DNA from: Psychrobacillus lasiicapitis
GTDB lineage: Bacteria > Bacillota > Bacilli > Bacillales_A > Planococcaceae
Direction: 5' to 3'
DNA length: 64,000 bases
NCBI RefSeq assembly: GCF_006861795.1
Contig: NZ_VDGH01000015.1
Location: 1-64,000 of the forward strand
Positions 24,283 through 34,061 of the stretch are shown in pieces. The notes beneath the pieces were generated by a model. It made no database searches. It had not been told where the DNA came from and was given only the letters and a program-made list of their open reading frames with translations. Numbering within the stretch: position 1 is the first letter of the stretch; each line of letters begins with the position of its first letter. The translations under genes and the position numbers were made by a program.

Positions 24283-25489
24283 ACTTTTTTCTTTGTTTAA
24301 TATACACATATAAAAATCCAAAGGCGCTTAAAAACCGTAGGATGGAGCTGATATACATAGCCACGTCCATACCTAACAGATCTAATAACCAAATACCAAC
24401 TTGTGGAGCAACAAATGCCACAAATGCTAACAAGACGTTGTAGGTCGTAATACAATACGTACGATATGGTTCGGGAGACTTCTCTAATAATAAATTAAAT
24501 AAGATCAATACCGTCCCAGATAAGAAGAAACCTGACGTCGTTTGGATGACCGTTAAATAATACAGATTTGTAGATAGTGTAACTAAAAAAGGGGTTGTTG
24601 CCATTCCAAGTGCCGCCCATATAAATACAAGCATATTAGAATACTTATCGGCCCATTTTTTCCAAAGTGAAAATGAAAGTATTTGCATAAGCATACTACC
24701 AACAGAAAACATGCTAATCCAAAAAATAGTTGCTCCAGCTATTCGAACATTATATATATTAAAAAGTCCCCAAGCCATTTGCCAAGCAAAGTTAAAAAAG
24801 AGAGCGGCTGCTAGAAACCAAACGTAATGAGCATGTTTAAAAATACTCCAATCCATTGATTTCTTTTTGGCTTGATCATTTTCTACTTTCACCACATCTT
24901 CTTCATGCTTTAATAAGAAGAACACCTCTAGCAATCCAAAAATGAATGCGACAGCAAATAGGATTTGATAAGCAACAATACTTTCCGAAGCATCCCTCAT
25001 TAAAATACCAATTAGTAAAGTTGTCACAAGTCCAACCATCGTTAACAAACGATTGCGATCACTGAAAAACTGTCCTCGTCTAGTCTCTTCAATCATCCCA
25101 CTAATAAGCGTTTGCCAGCCTACATTAGCGACTGTATTTGGTATACTAATAAAAGCAATAATCGCTAAAAAAGCCCATGCTTGAAGCGAAAAAGATGGTA
25201 AATACACCACAAATACAATGAATAAGAACATCAATCTTGCAAGAAGCACAGACATAGCCACTAGCTTCTTTTGTACATTGGCTCTATTTAATAACACCGC
25301 TGCTGGAATAGTCATTAACAATGCGATCAATGGAGGCAACGAACTGATTAATCCAACTTGATAGTTTGTAGCACCCAGTATCGTGATCGCAAATATCGGG
25401 AAAAAGTTATTGGAAAAGTTAAGTGCTGTAGTAGAAGCCATTCCATGATAAATACTGATCTTCTCATTATACGTTCTCATAGATTCCAT
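24281..25489 (-). CDS. MFS transporter
   Basis: A 402-residue major facilitator with about 12 helices. The conserved loop 8-9/loop 2 segments are weak, but RRGQFFSDRNRLL and the overall spacing place it in a Bacillales MFS group close to UMF/BtlA-like proteins. Substrate unknown. A second ATG at residue 4 has a GGATGG ribosome site and may be the real start. It ends inside a shared terminator. Confidence 0.78.
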   Translation of the reverse strand: MESMRTYNEKISIYHGMASTTALNFSNNFFPIFAITILGATNYQVGLISSLPPLIALLMTIPAAVLLNRANVQKKLVAMSVLLARLMFLFIVFVVYLPSFSLQAWAFLAIIAFISIPNTVANVGWQTLISGMIEETRRGQFFSDRNRLLTMVGLVTTLLIGILMRDASESIVAYQILFAVAFIFGLLEVFFLLKHEEDVVKVENDQAKKKSMDWSIFKHAHYVWFLAAALFFNFAWQMAWGLFNIYNVRIAGATIFWISMFSVGSMLMQILSFSLWKKWADKYSNMLVFIWAALGMATTPFLVTLSTNLYYLTVIQTTSGFFLSGTVLILFNLLLEKSPEPYRTYCITTYNVLLAFVAFVAPQVGIWLLDLLGMDVAMYISSILRFLSAFGFLYVYIKQRKK

Positions 25490-25573
25490 CCATTCCGAAA
25501 AATAATATAGGATATGCTAGAATTATATACTCGTATAAAAAGAAAACAAGTACTTCGAGACACAAAATTTATC

Positions 25574-25709
25574 CCGCATCGTGGGGGACACAACTAACAA
25601 TCAGTGGGGGAAAGCGGACTAAAAGCGCGACGTCCATGTCGCAACGTCCGCACTAGCACGTCCTGTGCGTCGGAAGCCCCCACTTATTGAAGTTTCACTT
25701 TATCCTGTT
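25574..25709. repeat. GC-rich structured repeat, family B
   Basis: Outer arms AGTGGGGG (25603-25610) and CCCCCACT (25677-25684), plus an extra GTGGGGGAC at 25581-25589. Inside are hairpins GCGAC-GTCCAT-GTCGC (25627-25642) and GCAC-GTCCT-GTGC (25656-25668). The right edge on the minus strand, GATAAAGTGAAACTT, lies on the stop codon of the permease gene and recurs after mtnB at 34660. No coding frame. It may act as terminator or RNA stabiliser for the methionine-salvage transport genes. Confidence 0.65.
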
Positions 25710-26722
25710 TGGCTAAATCTTTTTTTCGCATAAACATACGTCACAGCAAGTGCTGACACTAATACGGCACCTTTGATAATATCAAATGCATAATATGGCA
25801 AATTCATGATTGTTAAGCCATTTAATAATATACCGATCACAGCTGCTCCAAAGAATGTCCCGATAGCATTTGGCTTCCCTGCTCCAAGAACAGAGTAACC
25901 TACAAAAACAGCCGCCACCGCTTCCATTAACATCGGAGCACCGGCATCAATTTGTCCCGATCCAACACGTGCAGTAAACAATATGCCTGCCATAGAAGCA
26001 AATACACCAGAAATCACATATGCTGCGAACTTCACTTTACGAGTATTCACTCCAGACAACGTAGCAGCCTCTGCATTTCCCCCTGTCATATATAAAACCC
26101 GTCCCCAACGAGTATGATGGAGTACTACATAAGCGATGAACACCATTCCTAGCATAACCCATACAGGAACCGGTAAACCAAGCATTCTTCCTTGACCAAT
26201 CCAAAGAAAAGCTTCTGACAACTGACCCGGGGCTGTACCACCAGCAGTAAGCGGCATATTATTGTAAATAGAATACCCTTCCGTATAGGTGCGATGAAAA
26301 CCCGCAACGATATACATCATACTTAATGTAGCAAGCAAATCTGGAATTCCTAATATTACAATTAGAAAGCTATTAAGTACACCTACTAAAACCCCTACTA
26401 AGATTGGTAAAATTATAACGAGCCAGAGCGGCATCTCGTACCATACCATTAAAGAAGCTGTTATGACTGTTGACAATGACATCGTGGAACCAACCGACAG
26501 ATCAAATCCGCCTACCACTAATGTAAAGGTGACCCCTAATGCAAGTAACGTAACAATAGATATCGACCGCAAAATATCCGTAAAGTTTGCATAAGTTAAA
26601 AATGCTTCACTGATCGAACTAAAATATAAAATAATAACGATTAATAATGCAATCGCACCATATTTGAATAGAAATTGAATACCATTTTCTTTTACTTTAT
26701 TCTTCTTTCCCACCGCTTGCAT
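25700..26722 (-). CDS. Ribose-type ABC permease, probable methylthioribose importer
   Basis: A 340-residue RbsC-like permease (BPD_transp_2) with about nine helices. Conserved segments are GGFDLSVGSTMSLS, NAEAATLSGVNTRKVK and GAGKPNAIGTFFGA. It is the last gene of the mtnK-mtnA-lipoprotein-ATPase-permease operon under a SAM riboswitch, so 5-methylthioribose is the most economical substrate; this is inference from context. The start at 26722 has AAAGGA upstream; the longer start at 26749 lacks spacing for a ribosome site. It overlaps the ATPase gene by 26 bases. Confidence 0.87.
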   Translation of the reverse strand: MQAVGKKNKVKENGIQFLFKYGAIALLIVIILYFSSISEAFLTYANFTDILRSISIVTLLALGVTFTLVVGGFDLSVGSTMSLSTVITASLMVWYEMPLWLVIILPILVGVLVGVLNSFLIVILGIPDLLATLSMMYIVAGFHRTYTEGYSIYNNMPLTAGGTAPGQLSEAFLWIGQGRMLGLPVPVWVMLGMVFIAYVVLHHTRWGRVLYMTGGNAEAATLSGVNTRKVKFAAYVISGVFASMAGILFTARVGSGQIDAGAPMLMEAVAAVFVGYSVLGAGKPNAIGTFFGAAVIGILLNGLTIMNLPYYAFDIIKGAVLVSALAVTYVYAKKRFSQTG

Positions 26723-28202
26723 ACAACAAAATCCTTTCTTGGGTCGCATCTCCGCGTGAAAACTCCTTCACGATTTGACCGTTATACATGACTAAAATAC
26801 GATCTGCAATACCTAGTGCTTCTTGAATCTCGCTCGAAAAGTAAAGACAGCCTTTTCCGCTCTTTGCTAGTTCTCGAATCAGCTTAAAAATATCTGCTTT
26901 TGCGCCGATATCGACACCTTTTGTCGGTTCATCAAATAAGTACAGAATGGAATCTCTCGAAGTCCACTTACCGATTACTACCTTTTGCTGATTTCCTCCA
27001 CTTAAATGAACGAGTGGTGTTTCCGTATCATCTGTTTTAATCTGTAATCGTTTAATAATATCCTTGGCAAAACTTTTTTCCGCTCTTTTATTCATAAATA
27101 ATAGCTTGGAAAAATTTCGTAAGTTAGGAAAAGAAGCATTTGTTTGCAAGGATTCATGGACGAATAATCCCTCTTTTCTACGTTCTTCTGGAATAAGGGC
27201 CATCCCTGCATTAATGGCATCTCTGGGATGTGTCGCTTTTAACTCCTTACCTAAAATCTCCACCCTTCCTCTTTGAAGTGATTCTAAGCCAAATAATGCT
27301 TTTGCTAATTCGGTTTTCCCTGCTCCAACCAGACCAACAATACCGACAATCTCTCGTTCGGCAACAGTAAAAGAAAGGTCCTTTAGCTTTTGACCATCTG
27401 ATAATTCTTTTACATCCAGTAATGTTGCCCCTAGAGTATAATTCCTCCTATACTGCTCTTGTTGATAGGAAGTACCAAGCATTGCTTCAATGACTTCCTT
27501 TGCGGTTACATCTGCAGTTTGAAAAACGTCCACCAACTTTCCATCACGCATAACAGTTATTCTGTCACTAATGTCAAACACTTCCGGAAGTCGATGCGAA
27601 ATAAATATGCAACCGACTCCCTGTGCTTTCAATTCTTCAATGACAGAAAAAAGTTTAGTTGATTCGTGGAGTGATAAAGGAGCGGTTGGTTCATCAAAAA
27701 TAATGATTTTTGCCGAACTAACAAGTGCTCTTGCGATTAAAACAAGTTGTTTTTCCGCCAACGTGAGTTTAAATGCTGGCTGTTGCACTGGAATATTCTC
27801 TGCCTGTAATTGCTTTAGAGCAACGCTTGCCTCTTTGTATAGTTTCGATGTGGAGATAAACAAGTTATTATTCGTTGCTATGGTATCGAGCATAATATTT
27901 TCGGCAACAGATAATTCAGGTACAATTGCTGTATCTACTTCCTGGTACACGCAGTAAATTCCATTTTCCTTCGCCGCTTTTGGTGAACGTAGATTAACAA
28001 GCTTACCATCTATCAAAATTTCACCATCATCTTGCTCATACACTCCCGATAAAATTTTCATCAGTGTGCTTTTTCCAGCGCCATTTACACCTAACAATGC
28101 ATGCACTTCCCCTTTTTCTAAGTGAAATTTTGCATCCTCTAGTGCTGTCACTTTTCCAAATGACTTACGTATTGAATTCATCGACAGAAAAGGGTTAGCC
28201 AC
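26697..28202 (-). CDS. Sugar-type ABC ATPase (two nucleotide-binding domains), probable methylthioribose importer
   Basis: About 501 residues with two tandem ABC domains, as in RbsA/MglA. N-half: Walker A GVNGAGKST, Walker B IIIFDEPTAPLS. C-half: GLVGAGKTE, signature LSGGNQQK and YLFDEPTKGVD. The N-half signature loop is degenerate (LTLAEKQLV), normal for RbsA. The start is taken as GTG 28202, which sits 7 bases from GGAG; ATG at 28208 is only one base from it. A hairpin precedes the gene, probably lowering its level relative to the binding protein. Confidence 0.87.
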   Translation of the reverse strand: MANPFLSMNSIRKSFGKVTALEDAKFHLEKGEVHALLGVNGAGKSTLMKILSGVYEQDDGEILIDGKLVNLRSPKAAKENGIYCVYQEVDTAIVPELSVAENIMLDTIATNNNLFISTSKLYKEASVALKQLQAENIPVQQPAFKLTLAEKQLVLIARALVSSAKIIIFDEPTAPLSLHESTKLFSVIEELKAQGVGCIFISHRLPEVFDISDRITVMRDGKLVDVFQTADVTAKEVIEAMLGTSYQQEQYRRNYTLGATLLDVKELSDGQKLKDLSFTVAEREIVGIVGLVGAGKTELAKALFGLESLQRGRVEILGKELKATHPRDAINAGMALIPEERRKEGLFVHESLQTNASFPNLRNFSKLLFMNKRAEKSFAKDIIKRLQIKTDDTETPLVHLSGGNQQKVVIGKWTSRDSILYLFDEPTKGVDIGAKADIFKLIRELAKSGKGCLYFSSEIQEALGIADRILVMYNGQIVKEFSRGDATQERILLYASGGKEE

Positions 28203-28225
28203 AAACATGCTCCTTTCTATAAAAA

Positions 28226-28252
28226 CAGCTGCCCTATTTTTCAGGACAGCTG
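28226..28252 (-). terminator. Intra-operon hairpin between binding protein and ATPase
   Basis: CAGCTGCCCT (28226-28235) pairs with AGGACAGCTG (28243-28252) with one G-U. On the minus strand TTTTTATAG follows. It can act as partial terminator or mRNA stabiliser, keeping the binding protein in excess. Confidence 0.65.
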
Positions 28253-28265
28253 CTAGTAGTTGAGT

Positions 28266-29345
28266 TTATTGGTTTTCCAACTCTTTTAGTGCATCCGTAT
28301 ACCCTTGTTCGCTAGCACCCCAGCCGTCGATAAACTCATGTAAGCTATTAGTCGTCACCGTTTCTTCTGGAAGTTTAGATGCATCGACAAACACTGGTTC
28401 TAGTACTACGTTTGCTTCCGGATTTTCGCCATTAATCTTTTGGTATAAATAACGTACTTGAATACGTCCGATATCCATTGGATCCACGGCAGCAGAAGCA
28501 ACCCAAGGACTATTTTCCTTTTGAATCATCTGAAGATCCTCATCGCTCATATCTATGCTGTACACTTTAATATCAGTTCTACCTGCCTGTTCAATCGCTC
28601 GAACTGCACCTTTTGCAAACTCATCCCAAGCTGCCCAAACTGCTGTAATATCCCCTTCGTTTGGATATTGTTTTAATATTGCTTCCATCTGTGATTGTGT
28701 ATCAAGTGCTGTATTTTGTGTTGCTGCTCCGAATGTAGCAATCTCTTTAATCCCTGGATTTTCAGATAAAAACTGTTCGTAAGCAACTTGTCTTCTTTCC
28801 ATCGGTGCAAAACCAGCAACCCAAATTTTCACGATATTGGCTTCACCGTTTGCATCTTCTAATAATTTCTGTAACGTCATTTCCGCCATTTTTTGATCGC
28901 CTTGCTCTAAAACAGTAATTCCTTCTACGTCCACACCAGCGTCAAATGCTACTACTGGGATTCCTTTGTCTACGGCATTCTGAACACCTTGGTTTAATGC
29001 TTCTTTTGTTCCATGATCTATTAAGATTCCGTCCATACCTTGGTTTACCGCTGCATCTAAATTCGATGCCATTTTTGCCAAGTCCCCTTCTGAGTTGAAT
29101 ACAGTAACGGTTCCTCCAAAGTTCTCCACTTGTTCCTTTACACCTTCAATATATTGCGCAGAAAAAGTTCCAAGATTTTGTTGTAAAATTAGTGCGATTT
29201 TCTTTCCAGCCAAAGCGTTTTCTGAAACTTTCTCCGAGCTAGGCTTTGACGTTTCTTCTTTTGCATTGCTTTTTGGCTGGCATCCCGACAATAGAATGCC
29301 AATTATTAATAGGATGGATATAAACGAAGCTATTTTTGTTTTCAT
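28266..29345 (-). CDS. Ribose-type ABC substrate-binding lipoprotein, probable methylthioribose-binding
   Basis: A 359-residue periplasmic-binding protein of the RbsB/LacI type. The lipobox LSGC (Cys22) follows a hydrophobic signal; the mature protein starts with a Ser/Glu/Lys linker. Then the two Rossmann lobes follow ([56 protein letters not shown]). Its start overlaps the mtnA stop by four bases (ATGA), tying it to methionine salvage. Binding of methylthioribose is inferred from gene order and the SAM riboswitch. Confidence 0.88.
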   Translation of the reverse strand: MKTKIASFISILLIIGILLSGCQPKSNAKEETSKPSSEKVSENALAGKKIALILQQNLGTFSAQYIEGVKEQVENFGGTVTVFNSEGDLAKMASNLDAAVNQGMDGILIDHGTKEALNQGVQNAVDKGIPVVAFDAGVDVEGITVLEQGDQKMAEMTLQKLLEDANGEANIVKIWVAGFAPMERRQVAYEQFLSENPGIKEIATFGAATQNTALDTQSQMEAILKQYPNEGDITAVWAAWDEFAKGAVRAIEQAGRTDIKVYSIDMSDEDLQMIQKENSPWVASAAVDPMDIGRIQVRYLYQKINGENPEANVVLEPVFVDASKLPEETVTTNSLHEFIDGWGASEQGYTDALKELENQ

Positions 29346-30397
29346 GATTTTTCTCCTTTGTTTGTGCCGAGTAATGCAACAATATTCTTACTGTATTCCG
29401 GATAAATGATTCCTTTTTCTGTAATGATTGCCGTTATTAAATGCGCCGGTGTCACATCAAAGGCCGGATTATATACTTTTGTATTAATTGGAGCTACTTG
29501 TTTACCAGCAATATGCGTAATCTCCTCCGAAGAACGTTCTTCTATTTGTATCGTTTCTCCATTTGCGATGGACAAATCAAAAGTCGAAGAAGGTGCCGCC
29601 ACGTAAAATGGAATTTGATATGCTGCTGCCAATAACGCCAAGTTAAGTGTTCCAATTTTATTAGCCGTATCGCCATTTACAGCAATTCGGTCTGCCCCAA
29701 CAATAATTGCTTCGATTCCTTTTGCTCCTATCGTATGGGCAGCCATACTATCCGTAATCAGTGTGACATCGACGCCAGATTGCTGAAGCTCCCATACAGT
29801 AAGTCGTGCTCCTTGAAATACAGGTCTCGTTTCACAAGCGTATACTTGAAACTGCTTTCCTTTTTCACTACCTAGATGGAAAGGTGCTAGTGCAGTTCCA
29901 TATTTCGCAGTTGCAATGGTTCCTGCATTACATATAGTCATGACTTTTGTAAAGTCTTCAAGTAATGATAAGGCATATTCACCAATAGCTCGGCAGGATG
30001 CCTCATCTTCTTTGTATATATTATCTGCTTCATCTAATAATTGCATCTTCGCTTCTTGCACAGTTTCTGCCTGCTCTACTGCACCACGTAGACGCTCCAA
30101 AGCCCATACTAAATTGACGGCTGTTGGCCTAGATTCAGCTAAATATAATGCATCTTTACTTAATAGTTGATGGAATTCATCCAATGAGTTTGTTTCATAG
30201 AACTGTGCTGCTGCCGCTAATCCATAGGAAGCGGTAATACCAATTGCTGGAGCACCTCGGACTTTTAAAGTTAGGATGGCATCATATACATCTTCCAGGG
30301 TTTCTAGAGTTTCATATACGACCTCAAGCGGTAGTTTTTGTTGATTCAATATTTCAAGTTTATTATTGTTCCATTTGATCGATAACGGAATAGTCAT
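29342..30397 (-). CDS. mtnA: S-methyl-5-thioribose-1-phosphate isomerase
   Basis: A 351-residue aldose-ketose isomerase of the eIF-2B-like family converting methylthioribose-1-P to methylthioribulose-1-P. Motifs: VRGAPAIGI, the catalytic cysteine in [17 protein letters not shown] (about C154) and the catalytic aspartate in [17 protein letters not shown] (about D236). Full length. It overlaps mtnK by 4 bases upstream and the lipoprotein gene by 4 bases downstream, so the three are translationally coupled. Confidence 0.95.
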   Translation of the reverse strand: MTIPLSIKWNNNKLEILNQQKLPLEVVYETLETLEDVYDAILTLKVRGAPAIGITASYGLAAAAQFYETNSLDEFHQLLSKDALYLAESRPTAVNLVWALERLRGAVEQAETVQEAKMQLLDEADNIYKEDEASCRAIGEYALSLLEDFTKVMTICNAGTIATAKYGTALAPFHLGSEKGKQFQVYACETRPVFQGARLTVWELQQSGVDVTLITDSMAAHTIGAKGIEAIIVGADRIAVNGDTANKIGTLNLALLAAAYQIPFYVAAPSSTFDLSIANGETIQIEERSSEEITHIAGKQVAPINTKVYNPAFDVTPAHLITAIITEKGIIYPEYSKNIVALLGTNKGEKS

Positions 30398-31584
30398 TTT
30401 TGCAGCTCCTCAAGTAAAACGATTACCGCTTGGATAGAACTAATACTTTCGCGTTTCAATAAGAGAAGTTCTCCGATGCGTAATGCTTGTTTTTTCGACA
30501 AAATTCTTTTTTCATCCTCTTTAATTCCGTCCAAGTCTTTCACATGGGCTAAACCAATTGTTCTCCTAATTAACTCACAACCAGCAAAGCCAAGTGCATC
30601 TTGGAAAATCTTATCCAATATATAATCTTTAAATCCTTTTGTATCTTTATAGGATTCCACGGCTTTGTTTTCCCAAAGTTCAGAAAAATTAGCAGAAAAT
30701 ACTTCCCATGTTTGCTCAATATGGCGAAGGATAACTTCTCGCTGTTCCCCTTCTCTTGTGACCGTTTGAACAATTAAATTAGCCAAAAATAAACCAACAT
30801 CAAATCCAATTGGTCCGTAAAAAGCAAATTCCGGATCAATTACTTTCGTTTCCGTTTCACTCGCAAAAATACTTCCTGTATGCAAATCTCCATGGAGTAA
30901 TGCTTCCGCTTCAGTTAAAAAACTTTTCTTTAATTTTGCTACTTCTAGTTTTAATAGTTCATTATTCCAAAGTGCTTCCACCTCTACACGCAACGAAGGT
31001 TCAAAATCATTTGTTTCATGGTCAAAAAATGGATCGGTAAAAATTAAATCCTCCGTAATTTTACATAACTCAGGATTGGAATACTCCGAAACTAGTTTCT
31101 TTTTTTCAAATGGATGTAAAGCAAAATCTGATGTATGGAATAAGGTTTGCGCAAGATATTTCCCAATATCGGCCGCTAACTTTGGATAAGATTCAAGGCG
31201 GATCAATCCTTCTCTTGCAATGGTGAGATGAGATAAGTCTTCCATCACTGTAATCGCCAATTCTTCATCAATTGCGTATACTTCTGGTACTAATCCTGCT
31301 GCGAATTCCCCGTGTTTTTTTAAGGCATTTGCTTCAATTAGCGCACGCTTCAATGTTAGAGGCCAGCTTTCACCAACTACCTTTGCATAGGGCAATGCTT
31401 GTTTTAAAATGATACCCTTCCCGCTTCTCAAATCCTTAATGTGAAAAACATAATTCAGATTACCATCACCAATTTCACTACAAGTAAGTTGCGCATCATC
31501 TGAAAAAAGGTTCAGATTTTTTGCATATGTGATAGCCTGCTCTTCTGTTAAAGATTCATATTGTTTCTTCGTGGCAATTGTCAT
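30394..31584 (-). CDS. mtnK: S-methyl-5-thioribose kinase
   Basis: A 396-residue kinase of the aminoglycoside phosphotransferase-like fold. [14 protein letters not shown] carries the catalytic Asp, and [17 protein letters not shown] carries the metal-binding DPE. It phosphorylates methylthioribose imported from outside, committing it to salvage. The organism would therefore use the hydrolase-plus-kinase route rather than a phosphorylase. First gene of the leftward operon, after a SAM riboswitch and terminator. Confidence 0.95.
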   Translation of the reverse strand: MTIATKKQYESLTEEQAITYAKNLNLFSDDAQLTCSEIGDGNLNYVFHIKDLRSGKGIILKQALPYAKVVGESWPLTLKRALIEANALKKHGEFAAGLVPEVYAIDEELAITVMEDLSHLTIAREGLIRLESYPKLAADIGKYLAQTLFHTSDFALHPFEKKKLVSEYSNPELCKITEDLIFTDPFFDHETNDFEPSLRVEVEALWNNELLKLEVAKLKKSFLTEAEALLHGDLHTGSIFASETETKVIDPEFAFYGPIGFDVGLFLANLIVQTVTREGEQREVILRHIEQTWEVFSANFSELWENKAVESYKDTKGFKDYILDKIFQDALGFAGCELIRRTIGLAHVKDLDGIKEDEKRILSKKQALRIGELLLLKRESISSIQAVIVLLEELQK

Positions 31585-31610
31585 TTTTCTCTACCTTCCT
31601 TTTACAAAAT

Positions 31611-31636
31611 AAAAAACCTCTTTCCAAAGAAAGAGG
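31611..31636 (-). terminator. SAM riboswitch terminator (leftward mtn operon)
   Basis: On the minus strand CCTCTTTC-TTTG-GAAAGAGG (31617-31636), then TTTTTT (31611-31616), just upstream of the mtnK ribosome site. It is the expression platform of the leftward S-box. Confidence 0.92.
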
Positions 31637-31659
31637 CGTAGAATAAGAGATTTCTCGCC

Positions 31660-31812
31660 TCTTATCTTTCAGAAAGTTTCCTTTCTGATGGAATTAGCAC
31701 CGTGCCTTAAGAGATCTTCATCTCGGCGCAAAAAGCGCCCCGTCTCACAACGGTATTACGGTCGGTTGCTGGGCTTCATCGGGCCATTACCCTCTGCCTG
31801 CTCTTGATAAGA
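31660..31812 (-). ncRNA. SAM-I (S-box) riboswitch, leftward operon
   Basis: On the minus strand: P1 strand CTTATCAAGAG, then GATGAAGCCCAGCAACC, then AAGGCACGGTGCTAATTCC, and the closing AAGATAAG. These are the S-box hallmarks. A U-tailed terminator follows. It shuts off mtnK, mtnA and the ABC importer when S-adenosylmethionine is high. The P3 region carries an extra GC-rich arm (GGGGCGC/GCGCC). Confidence 0.95.
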
Positions 31813-31848
31813 GTGCTATTATTTTTCACGTAATGTTATTTGATTAGA

Positions 31849-31878
31849 ATCCTAGCATATTAGAAAATGGAATGTCAA
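31849..31878 (-). promoter_or_regulatory. Promoter of the leftward mtn operon
   Basis: On the minus strand TTGACA (31873-31878), 18-bp spacer, TAGGAT (31849-31854) with an upstream TATGC extension. It leads directly into the S-box aptamer. Confidence 0.6.
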
Positions 31879-31916
31879 TTACCTTTTTAAATTTTATAAA
31901 AAATCTAAATACTGTA

Positions 31917-31984
31917 TTGACATAATTCCACTTGCATGAAATAATCATTATTAATTTGACAATATAACGTAATTTTAATTGAAT
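31917..31984 (+). promoter_or_regulatory. Promoter(s) of the rightward mtn operon
   Basis: Two TTGACA boxes: 31917-31922 with AATAAT at 31940-31945 (17-bp spacer), and 31956-31961 with TTGAAT at 31979-31984 (17-bp spacer). The second would start transcription at the first bases of the S-box P1 stem. Which is used is not decided by sequence. Confidence 0.5.
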
Positions 31985-31989
31985 AATTT

Positions 31990-32095
31990 TTCTTATTTAG
32001 AGCAGGTGGAGGGACGAGCCCTATGATACCCGGCAACCGATTCAGTAATTGAACACGGTGCTAATTCTTGCAGTCAGTTGACTGAGAAATAAGAA
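31990..32095 (+). ncRNA. SAM-I (S-box) riboswitch, rightward operon
   Basis: P1 TTCTTATTTAGAG pairs with AAATAAGAA at the 3' side. Core segments AGAGCAGGTGGAGGGACGAG, CCCGGCAACC and ACGGTGCTAATTCTTGC match the S-box. The ATGATACCCGGC segment replaces the usual GATGAAACCCGGC. A terminator follows. Confidence 0.94.
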
Positions 32096-32109
32096 GTTGT
32101 TAACTACTT

Positions 32110-32137
32110 AACCTCTTCTTGTTTGAAGAGGTTTTTT
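32110..32137 (+). terminator. SAM riboswitch terminator (rightward mtn operon)
   Basis: AACCTCTTC (32110-32118) pairs with GAAGAGGTT (32125-32133), followed by TTTT. Lies 38 bases before the mtnW start. Confidence 0.92.
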
Positions 32138-32175
32138 ATATTATTGGGCAATTTATATTAAAGGAGATTGAAATT

Positions 32176-33390
32176 ATGAGTGGAGTAACTTCTGTTTATC
32201 AATTATACGGAAAGCCTGGATCATTCGAAAAAAAAGCAGAAGACATCGCTTTAGGTTTAACGATTGGCTCATGGACCGATTTACCTTTACTGGAACAAGA
32301 ACAATTAAAACAGCATAAAGGTAATGTTGTTTCAATTGAAGAGTTTGAAAATATACAACACCCAACTAAACTAGATCAAATAAAAGCAGAGATAAAGATA
32401 GAATATCCTAGTGTCAATTTTTCAGCAGACTTGCCTGCTATTTTAACAACTGTTTTTGGCAAATTATCATTAGACGGTGAGGTAAAGCTATTAGATTTAG
32501 AATTTTCTCCCGAACTATTAGCAAATTTTCCTGGACCGAGATTTGGTATCGAGCAAATAAGAAACTTACTAAATGTACATAATCGACCGCTCATCATGAG
32601 CATTTTCAAAGGAGTCATTGGACGGGACATCGATTATTTAGCAGAACAGCTTCGACATCAAGCGCTTGGAGGGGTAGATCTAGTAAAAGATGATGAGATT
32701 CTTTTCGACAATCCATTAACCCCTTTTGACAAGCGAATTACAACAGCCAAGGAAGTATTGCGTCAAGTGTATGAAGAGACCGGGCATCGTACTCTTTATG
32801 CGGTGAACTTATCAGGACGAACATCTGGTTTGCGAGAAAAGGCTAAAATAGCGAAAGAACTCGGCGCCGATGCTTTACTATTCAATGTCCATGCATACGG
32901 GCTGGACGTACTTCAAGAACTGTCTGAAGACGACGAAATCCAACTACCACTTATGGCACATCCCGCGTATAGCGGGGCATTCACTTCTTCTCCATTTTAC
33001 GGGGTGGCAACATCCCTATTACTTGGCAAATTAACACGTTATGCGGGAGCTGATTTTTCATTATTTCCTTCTCCGTATGGAAGTGTTGCTCTTGAGAAAA
33101 AAGTGGCTCTTTCTCTAGGTAAAGAATTAACGAAAGCAAGTGCTGTAAAACGAACTTTTCCCGTTCCTTCAGCTGGCATACACCCAAGTTTAGTGCCTCT
33201 ATTAATGCAAGATTTCGGGGTTGATAGCATTATTAATGCTGGAGGCGGGGTACATGGACACCCTGCTGGTGCGATTGGTGGCGGACTTGCCTTCAGACAA
33301 GCTGTGGAAGCCGTGCTTGCTGGAATACCTCTTACAGAAGCGGCAAAGCAGCATGTTGAACTCAAATCAGCAATCGAATTATGGGGGTAA
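32176..33390 (+). CDS. mtnW: 2,3-diketo-5-methylthiopentyl-1-phosphate enolase (RuBisCO-like)
   Basis: A 404-residue RuBisCO-like protein. [10 protein letters not shown] holds the lysine-Asp-Asp/Glu metal site homologous to RuBisCO, and [13 protein letters not shown] is the phosphate-binding loop. It enolises DK-MTP-1-P in methionine salvage, without CO2 fixation. The start at 32176 is chosen for the AAAGGAG site; the frame stays open upstream into the terminator hairpin, which is not coding. First gene of mtnWXB. Confidence 0.95.
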   Translation: MSGVTSVYQLYGKPGSFEKKAEDIALGLTIGSWTDLPLLEQEQLKQHKGNVVSIEEFENIQHPTKLDQIKAEIKIEYPSVNFSADLPAILTTVFGKLSLDGEVKLLDLEFSPELLANFPGPRFGIEQIRNLLNVHNRPLIMSIFKGVIGRDIDYLAEQLRHQALGGVDLVKDDEILFDNPLTPFDKRITTAKEVLRQVYEETGHRTLYAVNLSGRTSGLREKAKIAKELGADALLFNVHAYGLDVLQELSEDDEIQLPLMAHPAYSGAFTSSPFYGVATSLLLGKLTRYAGADFSLFPSPYGSVALEKKVALSLGKELTKASAVKRTFPVPSAGIHPSLVPLLMQDFGVDSIINAGGGVHGHPAGAIGGGLAFRQAVEAVLAGIPLTEAAKQHVELKSAIELWG

Positions 33391-33395
33391 ACACA

Positions 33396-34061
33396 ATGAA
33401 AAAACTAGTCATCTTTTGTGATTTTGATGGCACTATTACAAATCAAGACAATATCATCTCGATTATGAAAAAATTTGCTCCTCCTGAATATTTACCGATT
33501 AAAGACAATATTTTGGCTCAGAAGCAAACGATTCGTGAAGGGGTAGCTCAAATGTTTGCACTACTCCCTACTTCATTGAAAGATCAAATTGTTTCGTATT
33601 TACTAGAGCAAGCACAAATACGCGAAGGCTTTGCTGAATTTGTTTCTTATACAAAACAAAACAATATCCCACTTTATATCGTGAGTGGTGGAATCGATTT
33701 TTTTGTGAATCCGATGCTTGAGCCATTCGGACCGTTTTCTGAAGTTTACTGTAATGAAGCAGATTTTTCAGGGGATTCAATACAGATTCACTTTCCATAT
33801 GGTTGCGATGAGCAGTGTACAAACCAGGGCTGTGGTTGCTGCAAACCTTCCATTATTCGTAAACTGCAAGACAGTGATGCATTAAGCATTGTAATTGGAG
33901 ATTCTATCACCGATCTAGAAGCCGCAAAATTAGCGGATATCGTCATTGCACGAGATTTCCTTGTTAAAAAATGCGAAGAACTTCATATTCCATTTGAGCC
34001 GTTTGAAAGCTTCCATGACGTCATTAACATAATTGATGCAAAGTTAGGGGTAGAAATATGA
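33396..34061 (+). CDS. mtnX: 2-hydroxy-3-keto-5-methylthiopentenyl-1-phosphate phosphatase
   Basis: A 221-residue HAD hydrolase with the nucleophile motif DFDGTIT (about residues 9-15), SGG motif II (VSGGIDFF) and [10 protein letters not shown] motif IV. A cysteine-rich insert [14 protein letters not shown] is typical of MtnX. It dephosphorylates the enolase product to the acireductone. Start at 33396 follows GGGGGT; the stop overlaps mtnB by 4 bases. Confidence 0.94.
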   Translation: MKKLVIFCDFDGTITNQDNIISIMKKFAPPEYLPIKDNILAQKQTIREGVAQMFALLPTSLKDQIVSYLLEQAQIREGFAEFVSYTKQNNIPLYIVSGGIDFFVNPMLEPFGPFSEVYCNEADFSGDSIQIHFPYGCDEQCTNQGCGCCKPSIIRKLQDSDALSIVIGDSITDLEAAKLADIVIARDFLVKKCEELHIPFEPFESFHDVINIIDAKLGVEI

